64,000 bases of DNA from Muribaculaceae bacterium. GTDB lineage: Bacteria; Bacteroidota; Bacteroidia; Bacteroidales; Muribaculaceae. The position numbers were made by a program, and so were the translations under genes. The notes below the pieces were generated by a model. The model saw only the letters and a list, made by a program, of their open reading frames with translations, did not search any database and had not been told where the DNA came from. Location of the stretch: contig JAFZAC010000016.1 in assembly GCA_017548365.1 (NCBI GenBank), positions 1 through 64,000 of the forward strand, in the 5' to 3' direction. Of the stretch, positions 15,874-24,625 are shown piece by piece. Position 1 is the first letter of the stretch. Each line of letters opens with the position of its first letter.

Positions 15874-16965
15874 ATGAAAGTAAAAGATATCACGCAAGCC
15901 ATTGAGTTGATGGCTCCTTTGTATTTGCAAGAGAGCTGGGATAATTCAGGGATGCAAGTGGGTGACCCCGAGAGCGAAATAACAGGAGTGCTGTTATGCA
16001 CCGATGTACGTGAAGAGATTGTTGACGAAGCCATAGAACGTGGAGCAAATTTGATTATATCTCATCATCCACTTCTTTTCCGTGGCTTGAAGAAAATTGT
16101 TGGACGCAGTTACCAAGAGAGAATCGTAACACGCGCCATAAAGCACGACATCACTATTTATTGTGCACACACCAACATGGACAGTGCTGTGGGGGGAGTA
16201 AACTTCAAGATGGCCGAGAAAATGGGGCTAAAAAATGTTCAAGTTCTAGACAGGCAACAAGGCACCCAACTCAAAGTTGTTGTTTTTGTTCCCATTGAAG
16301 CTGCTTCTCAAGTCGAGAAGGCAATGTGCGAAGCCGGAGCCGGAAGACTTGGCAATTATGATAGCTGCAGTTACAGCATGAATGGCGAAGGTCATTATCG
16401 TCCTCTTGATGGCGCAGAGCCGTGGTCAGGCGAAGTAGGGACCGTGCATCATGAGCCTGAAGTGAGACTTGAAGTTCTTGCAAATAAAGCCTTGTGCAGC
16501 AAAGTGATAACAGCAATGCTCAAAGCTCACCCCTATGAAGAACCCGCTTTTGATATAATCGCTCTTGAAAATAGTGACAAATATGCCGGTCTTGGAGTAA
16601 TAGGTGATATCGAACCTCAAAATGCACACGATTTTCTTGAAAAAGTAAAAAATGCTTTTGAAGTCAAGACTTTGCGTTACAGCGGCAATCTAGACCGCAA
16701 AATTAGCTGTATCGCAATGTGTGGTGGCGCAGGATCGGAATTTATAGGTATTGCTATGTCGCAAGGCGCCGATGTCTATATTACCGGAGATATGAAATAT
16801 CACGAATTTCAGGGTAATGAAGACCGCATTATACTTGTTGATATTGGCCATTATGAGAGCGAACATTACACAAAAGAGATTTTTTATGATATAATTCAGA
16901 AAAAAAATCCTAACTTTGCAGTCGATTTTGCACGAAGCGAAACAAATCAAGTAAAATATTTGTAA
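15874..16965 (+). CDS. Nif3-like dinuclear metal-centre protein
   Basis: The 363-residue protein belongs to the Nif3/YbgI family, toroidal hexamers that bind two metal ions and are often labelled GTP cyclohydrolase I type 2; the cellular role is not firmly known. Family marks are WDNSGMQVGD, the metal-binding ISHHPLLF, AHTNMDSAVGGVN and the C-terminal DIGHYESEHYT. Between them (about 130-235) sits the PII/CutA-like insert found in the longer members. The start was set by the promoter at 15819-15849. The zinc-ribbon gene follows after 5 bases, a pairing common in Bacteroidetes. Confidence 0.9.
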   Translation: MKVKDITQAIELMAPLYLQESWDNSGMQVGDPESEITGVLLCTDVREEIVDEAIERGANLIISHHPLLFRGLKKIVGRSYQERIVTRAIKHDITIYCAHTNMDSAVGGVNFKMAEKMGLKNVQVLDRQQGTQLKVVVFVPIEAASQVEKAMCEAGAGRLGNYDSCSYSMNGEGHYRPLDGAEPWSGEVGTVHHEPEVRLEVLANKALCSKVITAMLKAHPYEEPAFDIIALENSDKYAGLGVIGDIEPQNAHDFLEKVKNAFEVKTLRYSGNLDRKISCIAMCGGAGSEFIGIAMSQGADVYITGDMKYHEFQGNEDRIILVDIGHYESEHYTKEIFYDIIQKKNPNFAVDFARSETNQVKYL

Positions 16966-16970
16966 TATTT

Positions 16971-17750
16971 ATGGCAAAACAAGAGAAAGAACTTACAGTA
17001 GAAGAGCGCCTTAAGTCGCTTTATGATTTACAGAAGACCCTCTCAGAAGTTGACCGCATCAAGACCGAGCGCGGTGAGTTGCCTCTTGAAGTACAGGACC
17101 TCGAAGACGAAATTGAAGGACTTCAGACCAAGATCAGCAACTTTAACGACGAGATTGAGCAGCTCAATGCTGTAATCAGCAACCAGAACAACTCCATCGA
17201 CCAGTCTCAAAATCTCATCGCCAAGTATGAGAAAGATCAAGACAATGTTCGCAACAACCGCGAGTATGACTATCTTACCAAAGAGATTGAGTTCCAGCAG
17301 TTGAGTGTTGAGTCATCACAAAAGAAGATTGACGAGGCAAGTCGTAAAATCGATGCAATCATGGAGAAAATCCAGGTTGCCAAAGAACAACTCAACGAGA
17401 ACACACAGGCACTGACCGAAAAGAAGGGCGAACTTGACACCATTATCGCCGAGACCAAACAAGAAGAAGAGAAGCAGCGTGAAAAAGCTAAGAAGCTTGA
17501 GAACAAAATCAACAATGCCGACCCACGCTTGCTAAACGCTTTCAAGCGCATCCGCAAGAATGCTCGTAACGGTCTCGGTGTTGTATACGTTCAACGTAAC
17601 GCCTGTGGTGGATGCTTCAACCGCATCCCAGCTCAGCGCCAGATGGAAATCAAGATGAGAAAGAAAATTATAGTTTGCGAATATTGCGGACGAATTCTCA
17701 TCGACCCAGCTATTGCCGGAGTTTCGGAAAGCGAAGCTAAAAACAGCTAA
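16971..17750 (+). CDS. CdsZ-type coiled-coil protein with C4 zinc ribbon
   Basis: The 259-residue protein has an N-terminal antiparallel coiled coil of about 180 residues, rich in Glu, Gln, Lys and Asn. A C-terminal zinc ribbon follows with CGGC at about 211-214 and CEYCG at about 235-239. This is the DUF164/zf-RING_7 family. In Chlamydia a member (CdsZ) serves the type III secretion system, but the Bacteroidetes role is not established; nucleic-acid or protein binding is an inference. It starts 5 bases after the Nif3-like gene and is followed by a terminator at 17876-17907. Confidence 0.85.
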   Translation: MAKQEKELTVEERLKSLYDLQKTLSEVDRIKTERGELPLEVQDLEDEIEGLQTKISNFNDEIEQLNAVISNQNNSIDQSQNLIAKYEKDQDNVRNNREYDYLTKEIEFQQLSVESSQKKIDEASRKIDAIMEKIQVAKEQLNENTQALTEKKGELDTIIAETKQEEEKQREKAKKLENKINNADPRLLNAFKRIRKNARNGLGVVYVQRNACGGCFNRIPAQRQMEIKMRKKIIVCEYCGRILIDPAIAGVSESEAKNS

Positions 17751-17875
17751 ACACAACTATCTAAAAGTAGATAGACACCTCTTCCACTCCTTCGCCTTTC
17801 AGGTAGAAACACCACAATAGTGTAGCGATACTGTCGCCTCTATAACGCGACCGACAGTTTTGCCTGTACTTTATA

Positions 17876-17907
17876 CGCCAAAGTGAGCCACTCACCTTGG
17901 CGTTTTT
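17876..17907 (+). terminator. Intrinsic terminator after the Nif3-zinc ribbon operon
   Basis: CGCCAAAGTGAG (17876-17887) pairs with CTCACCTTGGCG (17891-17902) with one G-U pair, followed by TTTTT. Confidence 0.8.
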
Positions 17908-18075
17908 CATATCCATAGACTAGCACAGGAATTACTATGAGTGAATAGAAGTCGTTATAAGAGACATTGAACAACATTGTTGACTTACTGACTCAGTTGA
18001 ATTTGAATTCATTTAAATGCGTTCAAGTTGTTAATAACTTTCTTATTTTTTGTATCAAAGATGACATTTTATTAT

Positions 18076-18083
18076 TAATTTTG
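18076..18083 (+). promoter_or_regulatory. -7 box for tdk
   Basis: TAATTTTG lies 9 bases before the ATG at 18092. A TTTTTG ends at 18052, at a somewhat long spacing of 23, so the -33 part is uncertain and the leader would be very short. Confidence 0.45.
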
Positions 18084-18091
18084 CGATTGAT

Positions 18092-18721
18092 ATGAACGGA
18101 CGAGGAAAACTATATTTCAAATATGGCACGATGGGTTCGGCAAAGACTGCATTGCTGCTTACACAGGCCTATAACTTTGAAGAGCGCGGCCTTCAGTATC
18201 TTTGCATGAAACCAATCATCGACAATCGTGAGAAGGAAAATGTGATTAGATCACGCATTGGCATTGAACGTGAATGCAGCTGGATCTACACAGAAATGAA
18301 CATTTACGAGTATGTCACTCAACTATATGATGAGAACTTGGTTGTAAAAGACTGGATACTCATTGATGAGGCCCAGTTTTTGACTGAGAAACAGATTGAC
18401 GAGTTGGCACGCATAGTCGACGATTACGGTACCAATGTGGTGTGCTATGGTCTTCGTACCGACTTCCAGTCACATTTGTTTGAGGGATCAAGACGATTGT
18501 TTGAGATTGCCGACTCAATTGAGGAAATAAAGTCTACATGTGCTTGCGGCCGCAAAACGAGCATCAATGCACGCATCGATGCCCAAGGCAATATCGTGAC
18601 CGACGGTAATCAAGTAGAAATTGGCGGTGACGACCGTTATGTAGCCCTTTGCCGAAGCTGCTGGCGCAACAAACGTATAGAGAGCGCTGAACGTAACGCC
18701 CTTAAATTCAAAAGTGAGTAA
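18092..18721 (+). CDS. tdk: Thymidine kinase
   Basis: This enzyme phosphorylates thymidine with ATP to dTMP in the salvage pathway. The 209-residue protein has the type II thymidine kinase marks: P-loop GTMGSAKT at about 12-19, Walker B VKDWILIDEAQF at about 85-96, a lasso region around FEGSRRLF, and zinc-binding cysteines CAC (about 149-151) and CRSC (about 186-189). Its length is normal. It stands alone between a terminator and the shared hairpin at 18750-18786. Confidence 0.95.
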   Translation: MNGRGKLYFKYGTMGSAKTALLLTQAYNFEERGLQYLCMKPIIDNREKENVIRSRIGIERECSWIYTEMNIYEYVTQLYDENLVVKDWILIDEAQFLTEKQIDELARIVDDYGTNVVCYGLRTDFQSHLFEGSRRLFEIADSIEEIKSTCACGRKTSINARIDAQGNIVTDGNQVEIGGDDRYVALCRSCWRNKRIESAERNALKFKSE

Positions 18722-18749
18722 AAAAGAGACACAATATTTTTTACACATT

Positions 18750-18795
18750 CTGCGGCTTGAGAATAATTGAGAATCTCAAGCCGCAGCTATCTTTT
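18750..18795. terminator. Bidirectional terminator between tdk and the minus-strand operon
   Basis: CTGCGGCTTGAGA (18750-18762) pairs perfectly with TCTCAAGCCGCAG (18774-18786). T-rich sequence lies to the right on the plus strand, and an A-rich tract on the left serves the minus strand. Confidence 0.7.
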
Positions 18796-18814
18796 ATCAT
18801 ATGCAACTGCAATC

Positions 18815-19153
18815 TTATTCCTCCTTAGTGAACATTAAATTTAAAATCCAGTTCACCACAGAAAGGATAATACTAAAGAGGATTGCCGCTCCCAGACCTT
18901 CCACTTTGAACCCGTCAATGAAATAGGCGCAAAGAAGTACCATTAATCCATTTACCACAAAAGCGAAGAGTCCAAGAGTAAGAATCGTGATAGGCAGTGA
19001 CAAAAGCTTTACCACAGGCCTAACAACCGAATTTATCAAACCAAGAACGACAGCAACAATCACAGTAACCCACCATGGTTCAATTGTTACACTGTCCATA
19101 AAATAAGCAGTTATTCCAACTGCAAGTGATGATAAAACAAGTCTTGCTATCAT
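18815..19153 (-). CDS. Small integral membrane protein, phage holin 4_2-like family
   Basis: The 112-residue protein is almost entirely hydrophobic, with about four membrane segments (ARLVLSSLAVGITAYFM, WWVTVIVAVVLGLINSVV, LPITILTLGLFAFVVNGLMVLL, AAILFSIILSVVNWILNLMF). It ends in a short charged tail, MFTKEE. The layout and the NSVVRPVVKLLSLPITILTLG signature match the Phage_holin_4_2 family. Despite the name these are common chromosomal genes of unknown function, and nothing phage-like surrounds this one. It is the last gene of the minus-strand block, 29 bases after the asparaginase gene. Confidence 0.85.
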   Translation of the reverse strand: MIARLVLSSLAVGITAYFMDSVTIEPWWVTVIVAVVLGLINSVVRPVVKLLSLPITILTLGLFAFVVNGLMVLLCAYFIDGFKVEGLGAAILFSIILSVVNWILNLMFTKEE

Positions 19154-19182
19154 AATTATCTCTCTTCGTATCTTAAAGTCAA

Positions 19183-20229
19183 CTAACTGATTGTCATCTC
19201 ACCACAGATGCTGTACTGCATGTATTTTGAAACTTGAGCGCTGTTCTTGCCCATGCCAAAAAGGTACATCATCTTAGTGATAGCTGCCTCACTTGTGATG
19301 TCGTTGCCGCTTATAACACCTGCTCGAGCCAGTGTGTTGCCAGTGTCATATAGACTGCTGTTGACCGAGCCATTCACACATTGAGTTACATTGAGAATCA
19401 CCACACCACGTTTTATTGCATCAGCTATGGGTGTTGTGAACCACTCATCGCTCGGACTGTTTCCTGCACCATAGGTCTTGAGTACTACACCTTTTATTCC
19501 AGGTGTGTTAAGTAGATACTCAAGTGTATCGCGTGTCATTCCAGGATGAAGCACAATAAATATCACATTAGTGTCCATACTGTTATGTACCAATAGTGGT
19601 CGCTTATGGTCGGTGCGATATAACGCCTTTTCATTGAAATGAATATCCAAACCAATTTGTGCGAGATCAGGATAATTATTGCTCATGAAAGCATTAAAGT
19701 TGTCGGCACTCACCTTCGAACTTCTATTTCCTCTAATCAAATGATTTTCAAAAAGAATAGCAACCTCTTGAACCATTGCCTCGCCTCGAGCGTCACGCGT
19801 AGAAGCCACTTGCAGTGCAGTAATAAGATTTTCTTCGCCATCGGTACGAACCTCACCAATGGGCAGTTGTGACCCAGTAATAATTACCGGCTTATTCAAG
19901 TTTTCAAGCATGAAACTCAACGCAGAAGCAGTGAACGCCATAGTATCTGTGCCATGCAGTATAACAAATCCATCGTATGCATCATAGTTTTCATCTATAG
20001 CATTAGCAATCTGACTCCAATGCTCAATTCCCATATTGCTGCTGTCAATTGGGGGATCGAACTGGAGATTGTCGATGTCATAATTTAACATCTTAATCTT
20101 GGGAACATTATCAATAAGATGCGAAAAATCAAAAGGTTGTAATACCTTTGTCTCCGGATTCTCAATCATCCCAATCGTCCCACCTGTGTAGATAATAAGG
20201 ATTTTAGGTTTTACATCATTTTGGCTCAT
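19183..20229 (-). CDS. ansA: Type I (cytoplasmic) L-asparaginase
   Basis: This enzyme hydrolyses asparagine to aspartate and ammonia. The 348-residue protein lacks a signal peptide, which points to the cytoplasmic type I enzyme. The first catalytic threonine lies in ILIIYTGGTIGM (about 12-21), and the second active-site motif is VILHGTDTMAFTASAL (about 88-103). The C-terminal lobe (VLKTYGAGNSPSD) is also typical. It lies 40 bases downstream of the esterase gene on the same strand, suggesting co-transcription. Confidence 0.9.
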   Translation of the reverse strand: MSQNDVKPKILIIYTGGTIGMIENPETKVLQPFDFSHLIDNVPKIKMLNYDIDNLQFDPPIDSSNMGIEHWSQIANAIDENYDAYDGFVILHGTDTMAFTASALSFMLENLNKPVIITGSQLPIGEVRTDGEENLITALQVASTRDARGEAMVQEVAILFENHLIRGNRSSKVSADNFNAFMSNNYPDLAQIGLDIHFNEKALYRTDHKRPLLVHNSMDTNVIFIVLHPGMTRDTLEYLLNTPGIKGVVLKTYGAGNSPSDEWFTTPIADAIKRGVVILNVTQCVNGSVNSSLYDTGNTLARAGVISGNDITSEAAITKMMYLFGMGKNSAQVSKYMQYSICGEMTIS

Positions 20230-20269
20230 ATGATAATAATATTAGAAAAGCAAATACTACAATTAGTCC

Positions 20270-21181
20270 TCATTTGACACCGCTATTGAAAGCTTTGTAG
20301 AAGAACAGCATATGATAGTCAAGAACGTTCACCCAAAATGTCCATGAGTGAGTGCCGGGTCTAACTGTATAAACGTGAGGAATTCCCTGTTTGTCAAGAG
20401 CTTCGTGAAGAGAATTGTTCTCATTGATAAAAATGTCATCTTTACCCGCATCGATAATGATGTTTTGACCAGGTTCCAACGTAGAAACCATATTCATTAC
20501 TGAATGTTCTAGCCACACCTCTTTATTATTCTCATAATCACCCAGTCTATCATTGATTTTCCATTTGTTGGGGAAGTTATAGATGTCTACCCCACCTTCC
20601 ATGCTACCGCAAGATCCATAGATGTCGGGGTGACGCCAAGCAAGCCACAAGGCTCCATGCCCTCCCATGCTGAGACCTGTAATGGCACGATACTTGGGAT
20701 GATTCAGAGTGCGATAATGAGTCTCGACATAATTTCTCAATTCATGAGCCACGAAAGTTTCAAACTGGAAATTGGGATCAATAGGTGAGTCGAAATACCA
20801 GCTGTCTTGACCATCGGGGCACACAATGATTACACCATATTGGGTGGCAAGAGAACGAAGGTCAGCCTTCTTGGGCCAATCTCGGTAACTACCCCATGCT
20901 CCATGTAGCAAATACACCACAGGGAAAAACTTAATAGGATTCTTCTTCTGGGTATACTGTGCAGGCAGTACAACAGTACTCTTTATAACCCGTCCCATTT
21001 TGTTGCTCATGACATCGATAGTGTCGACAATTGCATTTTGTTTCTCGGCAGTTGCAATCGCTTGGTCATAGATTGCAGGTACCGATTGTGTGACATTTTT
21101 ATTGTCATCTTTAGCCATTGCCGCAATACTCGACAATGCCAAAAACGCTATTAATAGCAAGTTTTTAAATAAATGCATCAT
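20270..21181 (-). CDS. Secreted esterase-D-like alpha/beta hydrolase
   Basis: The 303-residue protein has an N-terminal signal peptide (LFKNLLLIAFLALSSIAAMA) and a single putative-esterase domain (PF00756 type). Visible marks are YLLHGAWGSYRDW near the oxyanion region, the nucleophile elbow GLSMGGHGALW with its serine, an acidic residue in DAGKDDIF, and a histidine in RPGTHSWTFW. It probably cleaves ester links in the periplasm or outside the cell, with feruloyl or acetyl esters as common substrates of relatives. It begins 1 base after the tadA stop, so it is in the same operon. Confidence 0.85.
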   Translation of the reverse strand: MMHLFKNLLLIAFLALSSIAAMAKDDNKNVTQSVPAIYDQAIATAEKQNAIVDTIDVMSNKMGRVIKSTVVLPAQYTQKKNPIKFFPVVYLLHGAWGSYRDWPKKADLRSLATQYGVIIVCPDGQDSWYFDSPIDPNFQFETFVAHELRNYVETHYRTLNHPKYRAITGLSMGGHGALWLAWRHPDIYGSCGSMEGGVDIYNFPNKWKINDRLGDYENNKEVWLEHSVMNMVSTLEPGQNIIIDAGKDDIFINENNSLHEALDKQGIPHVYTVRPGTHSWTFWVNVLDYHMLFFYKAFNSGVK

Positions 21182-21182
21182 G

Positions 21183-21626
21183 TTATCGTTTTTTCTTAAA
21201 AAAATCTGTCATCAATTTTGCGCAATCTTCGGCAAGTACTCCTCCTTTAACCTGAGTCTTTTTGTGAAAGGGATTGTCGCAAAAGGTGTGAAACCCTCTT
21301 TTATCATCGGAAGCGCCGAAAACTACTCTTGAGATTTGACTCCACCCCAAAGCTCCAGCACACATTATACACGGCTCGACTGTGACATAAAGAGTGCAGT
21401 CATTCAGATACTTGCCACCCAAAAACGCCGATGCAGAGGTAATAGCTTGCATTTCGGCATGTGCAGTCACATCGATGAGAGTCTCAGTAAGATTGTGTCC
21501 TCGTGCAATCACTCTACCTTGACACACTACAACAGCGCCAATAGGCACTTCGTCACGTCGAAAAGCCTCTTGAGCTTCATTCAAAGCCAAACGCATGAAT
21601 CTTTCATCGTCGTTAACGTTCTGCAT
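21183..21626 (-). CDS. tadA: tRNA-specific adenosine deaminase
   Basis: This enzyme converts the wobble adenosine of tRNA-Arg(ACG) to inosine. The 147-residue protein has the zinc-dependent deaminase motifs: HAEMQAI with the proton-shuttling glutamate (about 57-63) and PCIMCAGAL with the two zinc cysteines (about 87-95). The bacterial TadA C-terminal helix is present (VKGGVLAEDCAKLMTDFFK). It starts 2 bases after the upstream BspA-like gene ends and is followed after 1 base by the esterase gene. Confidence 0.93.
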   Translation of the reverse strand: MQNVNDDERFMRLALNEAQEAFRRDEVPIGAVVVCQGRVIARGHNLTETLIDVTAHAEMQAITSASAFLGGKYLNDCTLYVTVEPCIMCAGALGWSQISRVVFGASDDKRGFHTFCDNPFHKKTQVKGGVLAEDCAKLMTDFFKKKR

Positions 21627-21628
21627 GC

Positions 21629-22795
21629 CTAAATAAAGATTTTCTTTACATAGTTTCCAACCTTTACCACATAGACGCGGTTGCGTGGCAAGTCAATCAC
21701 TTGGGAATCACTTGAAATGCGTTTATAATATAGCCTACCATTCATGTCCCAAACAGAGACCCATTTTTTATAATTGTCGCCATATATATAAAGCGTACTC
21801 CCGTGAACCACAATAATGGGTTCAGGTTCAGCAGGAAAAGCATCATTGGCAATATAATCAATACCCGTGGTCTTCTCCACAAGCACATCTACAGGGTCAC
21901 TATCTCCCATCATAGTGGTAGGAACGATTGTGTAGACCGCGTCATGGTCGAGAGCCGGCAAATAAAAATTATCGGCCGCTGTAACAGCTATCAATTCATC
22001 ATTCTCATCAATCACCTTGTAGGCCAAATAATTTCCAAGGTTAACGCGTTCCCAATCTTGATTATAAGCCTCACCATTAAATGATGGCAGCACCCAGATA
22101 TCCTCATTAGGGAATAGTGTAAAAGCAAATTCATCACCCCAAACCTTGTCGGCAGCATATGCATCCATTGCCTCATAATCAGCAACAATCACATCCACAT
22201 CTTTAACGCCATAAAAAATTGACCATCCTGTAGCCTTGGGAGGCTTAACGGCAGCACAATATATTTCATAGAGATTGTGACAATCGGCAAAAGCATAGGC
22301 ATCAATAAGCTTCAATGATGAAGGCAACATTACTGTGTGAAGATAATAACAATCCTCAAAAGCGGCATATCCTACCCTTTTCACACCCTCGGGGATAGCA
22401 ATATTCACTAAACCAGTACCTAAGAAGCATTCACGTGGAATCTTGTCGATGTTCAATGACAAAGTCACATTTTTAAGTTCGTCACATCCCAGAAATGCCT
22501 CACAACCAATCTCGGTAACAGAGTTTGGTATAACCACCTCGGTAATCTTTGACTCGGCAAAAGCACCTTCGGCAATAGCTGTAACTTTATAGTTATCACC
22601 CTCATAATTAACCTTCTCGGGAATGATGCAAACACCTTTATATGCGTTTAATCCATCAACTATATTGACATCGACCATCACCTCACCTGAGTGTGGACCG
22701 AAACTGTAGACAAAACCGCCACTCTCAAAATCCTGCGCTCTGCCCACTATTGCGAAACATAATACTGCTATAAGTAAAATGTATTTTATTCTCAT
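21629..22795 (-). CDS. Secreted BspA-like leucine-rich repeat protein
   Basis: The 388-residue protein starts at 22795, where MRIKYILLIAVLCFAIVGRA forms a clean signal peptide; an in-frame start 12 bases earlier is less likely. Residues about 25-190 contain BspA/LRR_5 repeats (VVIPNSVTEIGCEAFLGC, IAIPEGVKRVGYAAFEDC). The C-terminal 70 residues resemble a type IX secretion sorting domain (VSVWDMNGRLYYKRIS, ending VYVVKVGNYVKKIFI). It is thus expected on the cell surface or released, perhaps for host or matrix binding. It heads a transcript with tadA; a promoter candidate lies at 22824-22852. Confidence 0.85.
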   Translation of the reverse strand: MRIKYILLIAVLCFAIVGRAQDFESGGFVYSFGPHSGEVMVDVNIVDGLNAYKGVCIIPEKVNYEGDNYKVTAIAEGAFAESKITEVVIPNSVTEIGCEAFLGCDELKNVTLSLNIDKIPRECFLGTGLVNIAIPEGVKRVGYAAFEDCYYLHTVMLPSSLKLIDAYAFADCHNLYEIYCAAVKPPKATGWSIFYGVKDVDVIVADYEAMDAYAADKVWGDEFAFTLFPNEDIWVLPSFNGEAYNQDWERVNLGNYLAYKVIDENDELIAVTAADNFYLPALDHDAVYTIVPTTMMGDSDPVDVLVEKTTGIDYIANDAFPAEPEPIIVVHGSTLYIYGDNYKKWVSVWDMNGRLYYKRISSDSQVIDLPRNRVYVVKVGNYVKKIFI

Positions 22796-22823
22796 TATAA
22801 ACTCCAATAAAAGTTTTAATTGG

Positions 22824-22852
22824 CAAAATTAAACAAAATTTCTCACAATCAA
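22824..22852 (-). promoter_or_regulatory. Promoter candidate for the BspA-like/tadA operon
   Basis: On the minus strand TTG (22852-22850), 18 bp, TAATTTTG (22831-22824) lies about 29 bases before the start codon at 22795. Confidence 0.5.
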
Positions 22853-22866
22853 GAAAAAAATGTCTT

Positions 22867-24330
22867 TTATTCAACTATCAGAGGGCAATTAATCAGGTAC
22901 ACCTTGCTACTGGCGCGAGTAATGGCTGTGTAAAGCCAGCGAAGGAAGTCGATTGTTGATAGAGCATCGGGCATGATGCTGCCCATGTCTATAAACACAT
23001 TTTTCCACTGGCCACCTTGAGATTTGTGACAGGTGACAGCATAAGCAAATTTAACCTGTAAAGCATTGAAATAGTGATGTTCCTTCATCTGTTTGTAACG
23101 CTCACGCTTGTTGCCCGTACATTCATCAAGTACTTGAGAATATAACAGCTGGCTTTGCGATAAAGTGAGAGCCGGTGTATCACTCAACAGGCTATCGATA
23201 ATAATCTTGACGTCCATTTCAATGTTATCGTGATCGGGTAGCTCAATTGTAACGTTGGCAAATCTCAAACCATAAGCACTCTCCACATCGCCCCAAACAC
23301 GCTTGACACGCATCATGTCACCGTTGGCAATAAAATCTATGCCCTCATATTCTTGTGACCAAAAATAATTATTTTTAGCCACCAGCAACATGTCTCCTGT
23401 GGTGAGCAAATCTTCACGATAAAGAATTGCGTTGCGCACACCATTGTTAAACAATGTAGCTCGTTTGTTACTTCTCGTTATAACAATAGTCTCATCTATA
23501 CCGTCACGGTCATAGCAATCGCTTAATGTCTCCAACAAGAATTCTCCCGTGATAGCCTCTACATCAGGATACTGGCTGATATTGAGCCTTGGTGCCACAA
23601 GATTACCGCTATTAATAATGTCACGCAATATTGTGGCATTGATGAGGATACCAGAATCGGCAGCCTGACGAGCAATTTGTTTGAGATGAACACTATAAAC
23701 GATTAATCCATAGCTCTTCATTATCTGTTCACTTAGAGCAGGACTTTCGAGTTGCCCCACTGGTGGCAGCTGTGCATCATCACCCATAAGCATGAGTTTG
23801 CATCCCTGTCCATTGTAAACATAATGAACAAGATCATCGAGCAGCTTTCCTGTACCGAATACCGCCCCTTCTAGGCTGTCATTGGCAATCATTGATGCCT
23901 CATCCACTATGAATATCGTGTTAGAGTGTTTGTTTTCGGCAAGTCCGAAACCCTCACTCAAATAGCTCTGCTGACGGTATATTTTGCGATGAATAGTCAA
24001 AGCTGTTCGCTTTGAATACTCGCTGAACACTTGTGCAGCCCTTCCTGTGGGAGCCAAGAGTACCACCTTGACTCCTCGGTAAGATAACGCTTTGACAACT
24101 GCACCCATCAACGAAGTCTTTCCTGTTCCAGCATAACCATTGAGCATGAAGACACTTCGCTCATTGCCATACAGTAGAAAATGAGCAAATGCAGCAAAGG
24201 CCTCCACCTGCTCCTGGTTGGGTTCATAAGGCAAATAGTCTAGAACCTGTAGATAAAAATCTAAAATCTTAGGATCATCAACATTTGACAGATGAGAACT
24301 ATTATTACTGTTTTTTTCTTTCACAGGCAC
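22867..24330 (-). CDS. RecD/Dda-like superfamily 1 helicase
   Basis: The 487-residue ATP-dependent DNA helicase is far shorter than RecD2 and resembles the compact Dda-like type. Walker A is LNGYAGTGKTSLMG (about 63-76), and Walker B is NTIFIVDEASMIAND. The C-terminal UvrD_C_2 motif is FAYAVTCHKSQGGQW (about 437-451), followed by LYTAITRASSKVYLI. It probably acts in replication restart or recombination. The frame opens at a GTG (24330) that overlaps a minus-strand TAAATTTG, so the true start may lie slightly inside; the conserved part begins at YEPNQEQ (about 35). Confidence 0.85.
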   Translation of the reverse strand: MPVKEKNSNNSSHLSNVDDPKILDFYLQVLDYLPYEPNQEQVEAFAAFAHFLLYGNERSVFMLNGYAGTGKTSLMGAVVKALSYRGVKVVLLAPTGRAAQVFSEYSKRTALTIHRKIYRQQSYLSEGFGLAENKHSNTIFIVDEASMIANDSLEGAVFGTGKLLDDLVHYVYNGQGCKLMLMGDDAQLPPVGQLESPALSEQIMKSYGLIVYSVHLKQIARQAADSGILINATILRDIINSGNLVAPRLNISQYPDVEAITGEFLLETLSDCYDRDGIDETIVITRSNKRATLFNNGVRNAILYREDLLTTGDMLLVAKNNYFWSQEYEGIDFIANGDMMRVKRVWGDVESAYGLRFANVTIELPDHDNIEMDVKIIIDSLLSDTPALTLSQSQLLYSQVLDECTGNKRERYKQMKEHHYFNALQVKFAYAVTCHKSQGGQWKNVFIDMGSIMPDALSTIDFLRWLYTAITRASSKVYLINCPLIVE

Positions 24331-24370
24331 AAATTTAGCAACAAATTCTATAATATCAAGAAAAAAACAC

Positions 24371-24378
24371 TATCTTTG
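24371..24378 (+). promoter_or_regulatory. -7 box for tRNA-Ser
   Basis: TATCTTTG fits TAnnTTTG and lies 18 bases before the tRNA 5' end. No clear -33 element was seen. Confidence 0.5.
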
Positions 24379-24395
24379 CACCGTTTTTCAGCAAT

Positions 24396-24483
24396 GGAGT
24401 GGTGCTCGAGTGGCTGAAGAGGCACGCCTGGAAAGCGTGTAACCGTCACAAGCGGTTCCCGAGTTCGAATCTCGGTCACTCCG
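24396..24483 (+). tRNA. tRNA-Ser (anticodon GGA)
   Basis: The 88-nt tRNA has acceptor arms GGAGTGG and TCACTCC with discriminator G. The anticodon arm, CACGC-CTGGAAA-GCGTG, carries GGA. The long variable arm typical of tRNA-Ser (AACCGTCACAAGCGGTT) and the T arm GAGTTCGAATCTC follow. A hairpin with loop (GTAGGAAACATGTCCTAC, 24501-24518) and a T-run just after is a likely terminator. Confidence 0.95.
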
Positions 24484-24498
24484 CGATCAGTTTTAACA

Positions 24499-24527
24499 GG
24501 TAGGAAACATGTCCTACCTGTATTTTT
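24499..24527 (+). terminator. Terminator after tRNA-Ser
   Basis: AGGTAGGA (24499-24506) pairs with TCCTACCT (24513-24520) across a 6-nt loop, followed by GTATTTTTTATT. Confidence 0.65.
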
Positions 24528-24584
24528 TATTGATAAAAATGTGATATATGCTAGAAGTGTTATCGGTAATATCAAAAATATCAC

Positions 24585-24592
24585 TAATTTTG
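24585..24592 (+). promoter_or_regulatory. -7 box for the YitT-family gene
   Basis: TAATTTTG lies 34 bases before the ATG at 24626. The -33 element is not obvious. Confidence 0.45.
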
Positions 24593-24625
24593 CCGCATAA
24601 TTGACTCATTAAAAGAAAACTTATT

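Larger units (their letters stand above)
17751..18091. other. Intergenic region with terminator, 9-bp-like repeats and tdk promoter
   Basis: No gene is seen in this 341 bp stretch. It holds a terminator at 17876-17907 and a segment near 17981-18020 with repeated words (TTGACTTACTGACTCAGTTGAATTTGAATT) resembling the 9-bp tandem array at 35551-35604. It ends with the tdk -7 box. Confidence 0.6.

Noticed and set aside
18815..19153. Possible phage lysis gene (holin family name)
   Set aside because: The family is mostly chromosomal, and this gene sits at the end of a housekeeping operon with no phage genes around it.
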